Shown here: piece after piece, positions 63,301 to 64,000 of the stretch
Numbering within the stretch: position 1 is the first letter of the stretch
Layout: each line of letters opens with the position of its first letter
NCBI RefSeq assembly: GCF_947242115.1
Contig: NC_074725.1
Location: 31,036,036 to 31,100,035 of the forward strand
Origin: Biomphalaria glabrata
Taxonomy: Eukaryota; Mollusca; Gastropoda; Planorbidae
Length of the DNA: 64,000 nt
Reading direction: 5' to 3'
Program-made: the position numbers and the translations under genes
The notes under the pieces: generated by a model
Database searches by the model: none
What the model was told of the DNA's origin: nothing
The model's input: only the letters and a program-made list of their open reading frames with translations

Positions 63301-63521
63301 TATTCATACCTCATGACCAGGCAGCCATGTCTAAACTGAAAATTCTCGCAGTTGTTAAGTCGGTTCATTCTTTTAAAATGCAAATTTTTTGGTCATCAGG
63401 TGAAGAAAAGAAGTTGGCCAAACTGGAGTATGTTTGGATCAAACCAGGACTTGTGGATCTATATCACACAGAGGTTCCAGCGGAGTATCAAGGACAAGGG
63501 ATAGCCAAACAACTAGTTCTT
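60379..63521 (+). CDS. NATD1: NATD1-like N-acetyltransferase-domain protein, first three coding exons (3' part beyond window)
   Basis: Proposed exons 60379-60641, 61274-61410 and 63400-63521 join in phase (AG+C, G+GT) to 174 codons, ending CTT|GTATGT at a donor, so the gene continues past the window. Exons 2-3 encode VLHNQTENYFFIVLKG, then LAKLEYVW and VDLYHTEVPAEYQGQGIAKQ, which match the small GNAT-fold protein NATD1 (human [20 protein letters not shown]). The EYQGQGIA segment is the acetyl-CoA-binding loop region of the fold. The ATG at 60379 is the first in frame after TAG at 60358. Unlike human NATD1, about 115 residues precede the domain; the first 65 or so lack acidic residues and are rich in Arg, Lys, Ser and Thr, suggesting a mitochondrial presequence. 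Exon 3 is secure, exon 2 good, exon 1 rests on splice phase only. Substrate unknown. Confidence 0.75.
60642..60803 (+). repeat. 81-bp tandem duplication starting at the NATD1-like exon 1 donor
   Basis: GTAAAATTCGTTCCAGGC at 60642 recurs at 60723, and the two 81-bp copies are nearly identical. The first begins exactly at the proposed splice donor AG|GTAAAA. Confidence 0.88.
61489..61753 (+). mobile_element. tRNA-derived SINE family 1
   Basis: Plus copy in NATD1-like intron 2; GGTGGTTGGGTGGTTAAGCG to AAGGTCTGAAAGGGGAACTG. Confidence 0.82.
61988..62785 (+). repeat. 94-bp tandem duplication, second copy interrupted
   Basis: Unit TACCAAGCTTTACTAGTCAA... begins at 61988 and again at 62082. The rest of copy two resumes at 62730 after the 604-bp insertion. 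Confidence 0.85.
62126..62729. mobile_element. Unclassified 604-bp insertion in NATD1-like intron 2
   Basis: More GC-rich than its surroundings. It interrupts the second copy of a 94-bp tandem duplication and is flanked by ATTTCTC on both sides (62119-62125 and 62730-62736). No long ORF, no poly-A tail, and no inverted termini seen. It includes a G-run at about 62575-62587. I do not recognise the family. Confidence 0.65.
62828..63215 (-). mobile_element. LINE 3' end in NATD1-like intron 2
   Basis: Minus strand reads AKKILEIKNHPLGQDFVILP and SQKRYKTLIAKTNKG, a typical LINE ORF2 C-terminal block. Confidence 0.65.
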
Positions 63522-63614
63522 GTATGTCATGGTTCATAATTACTGCATTTGATTTATTTAGTAAACTAGTTTTTTTTTTAACAATAATTCTATACTTATA
63601 ACACTAATTTTTCT

Positions 63615-63795
63615 TCTCGAGGATCAGTAATCCTATATCTGAGATGAAGCAGGCAGGCAGTTCTCCGTATAGTTTTTTTTCTATAGGAGGGTTTTTGGAG
63701 CCAGAGTCTTGCTTGGGCCTCTTGATATAGTATAAAACTTTGATGGACATGGTCAGCATTCTCATTTGTCAAGTTAATTGATTGTTGGGTAACCA
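63615..63795 (-). mobile_element. LINE 3' tail ([13 protein letters not shown] family)
   Basis: Minus sense, degenerate; resembles one satellite unit plus the 45030 tail. Confidence 0.65.
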
Positions 63796-63839
63796 CACCA
63801 GTAAGCTGAAGGAGGGGCTTGTTAGCCATGGCTGACTAC

Positions 63840-64000
63840 CCACCTAGGAAAATGGAAACTCTGAATTCAAACCTCTGTTGCCTTGTAGATATACCAAATC
63901 ATGGGAAAGGCTTCGGGAGTCAACCCTGAGGAAAAATCAGGAGCTGGCGACCCTAAGGCAGTTTGCAGCACCCGGTGCTACACCCTGGCAGAACCTGCGA
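63840..64000 (+). repeat. Dispersed repeat, shared with 16800-17112, cut by window edge
   Basis: CATGGGAAAGGCTTCGGGAG, TCAGGAGCTGGCGACC and CCTGGCAGAACCTGC match the intron 8 copy. Confidence 0.7.

Overview
This window is animal nuclear DNA. It is AT-rich, its genes are cut into many short exons, and most of its length is repeat-derived. The conserved proteins are metazoan. The repeat landscape (a tRNA-derived SINE present in about a dozen copies, many LINE 3' tails, stretches dense in CTAGATCTAG) suggests a gastropod mollusc, most likely a freshwater pulmonate related to Biomphalaria or Bulinus. That placement is inference from recalled sequence style; no search was run.

Three conserved host genes could be rebuilt exon by exon with a consistent reading phase. 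(1) TUBGCP3 (gamma-tubulin complex component 3) fills 24,290 to 1 on the minus strand: 23 exons and 885 codons, with only the last few codons beyond the left edge. (2) VPS72/YL1, the histone H2A.Z chaperone subunit of SRCAP/TIP60-type complexes, lies at 57,854 to 50,639 on the minus strand in 8 exons and is complete (353 codons plus stop). (3) A NATD1-like acetyltransferase-fold gene starts at 60,379 on the plus strand, head to head with VPS72; its first three coding exons are visible and it runs off the right edge.

Between TUBGCP3 and VPS72 (24.3-50.6 kb) is a repeat-rich interval with two paralogous plus-strand exons (41,395-42,306 and 48,448-49,350). Each encodes a whole trypsin-fold (S1) domain in which the catalytic His is replaced by Arg while Asp and Ser are kept. 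They look like a tandem pair of catalytically inactive serine protease homologues.

Mobile DNA: a short-LTR Ty3/Gypsy fossil with 5-bp target duplications sits inside an internally deleted hAT transposon; a second hAT-type MITE has perfect 8-bp duplications and a LINE tail inside it; a MITE family with TTAA ends has three copies of exactly 81 bp; a foldback element with a tRNA-like core sits in a LINE tail; and an unclassified 604-bp insertion lies in the NATD1-like gene. A LINE 3' end has been amplified into about 21 copies of a 58-bp satellite.

The most unusual pattern is that several intronic tandem repeats are in register with 5' splice sites. In TUBGCP3, 13 units of 49 bp and 3 units of 114 bp each repeat the exon end plus its splice donor, and in the NATD1-like gene an 81-bp tandem duplication starts exactly at the exon 1 donor.
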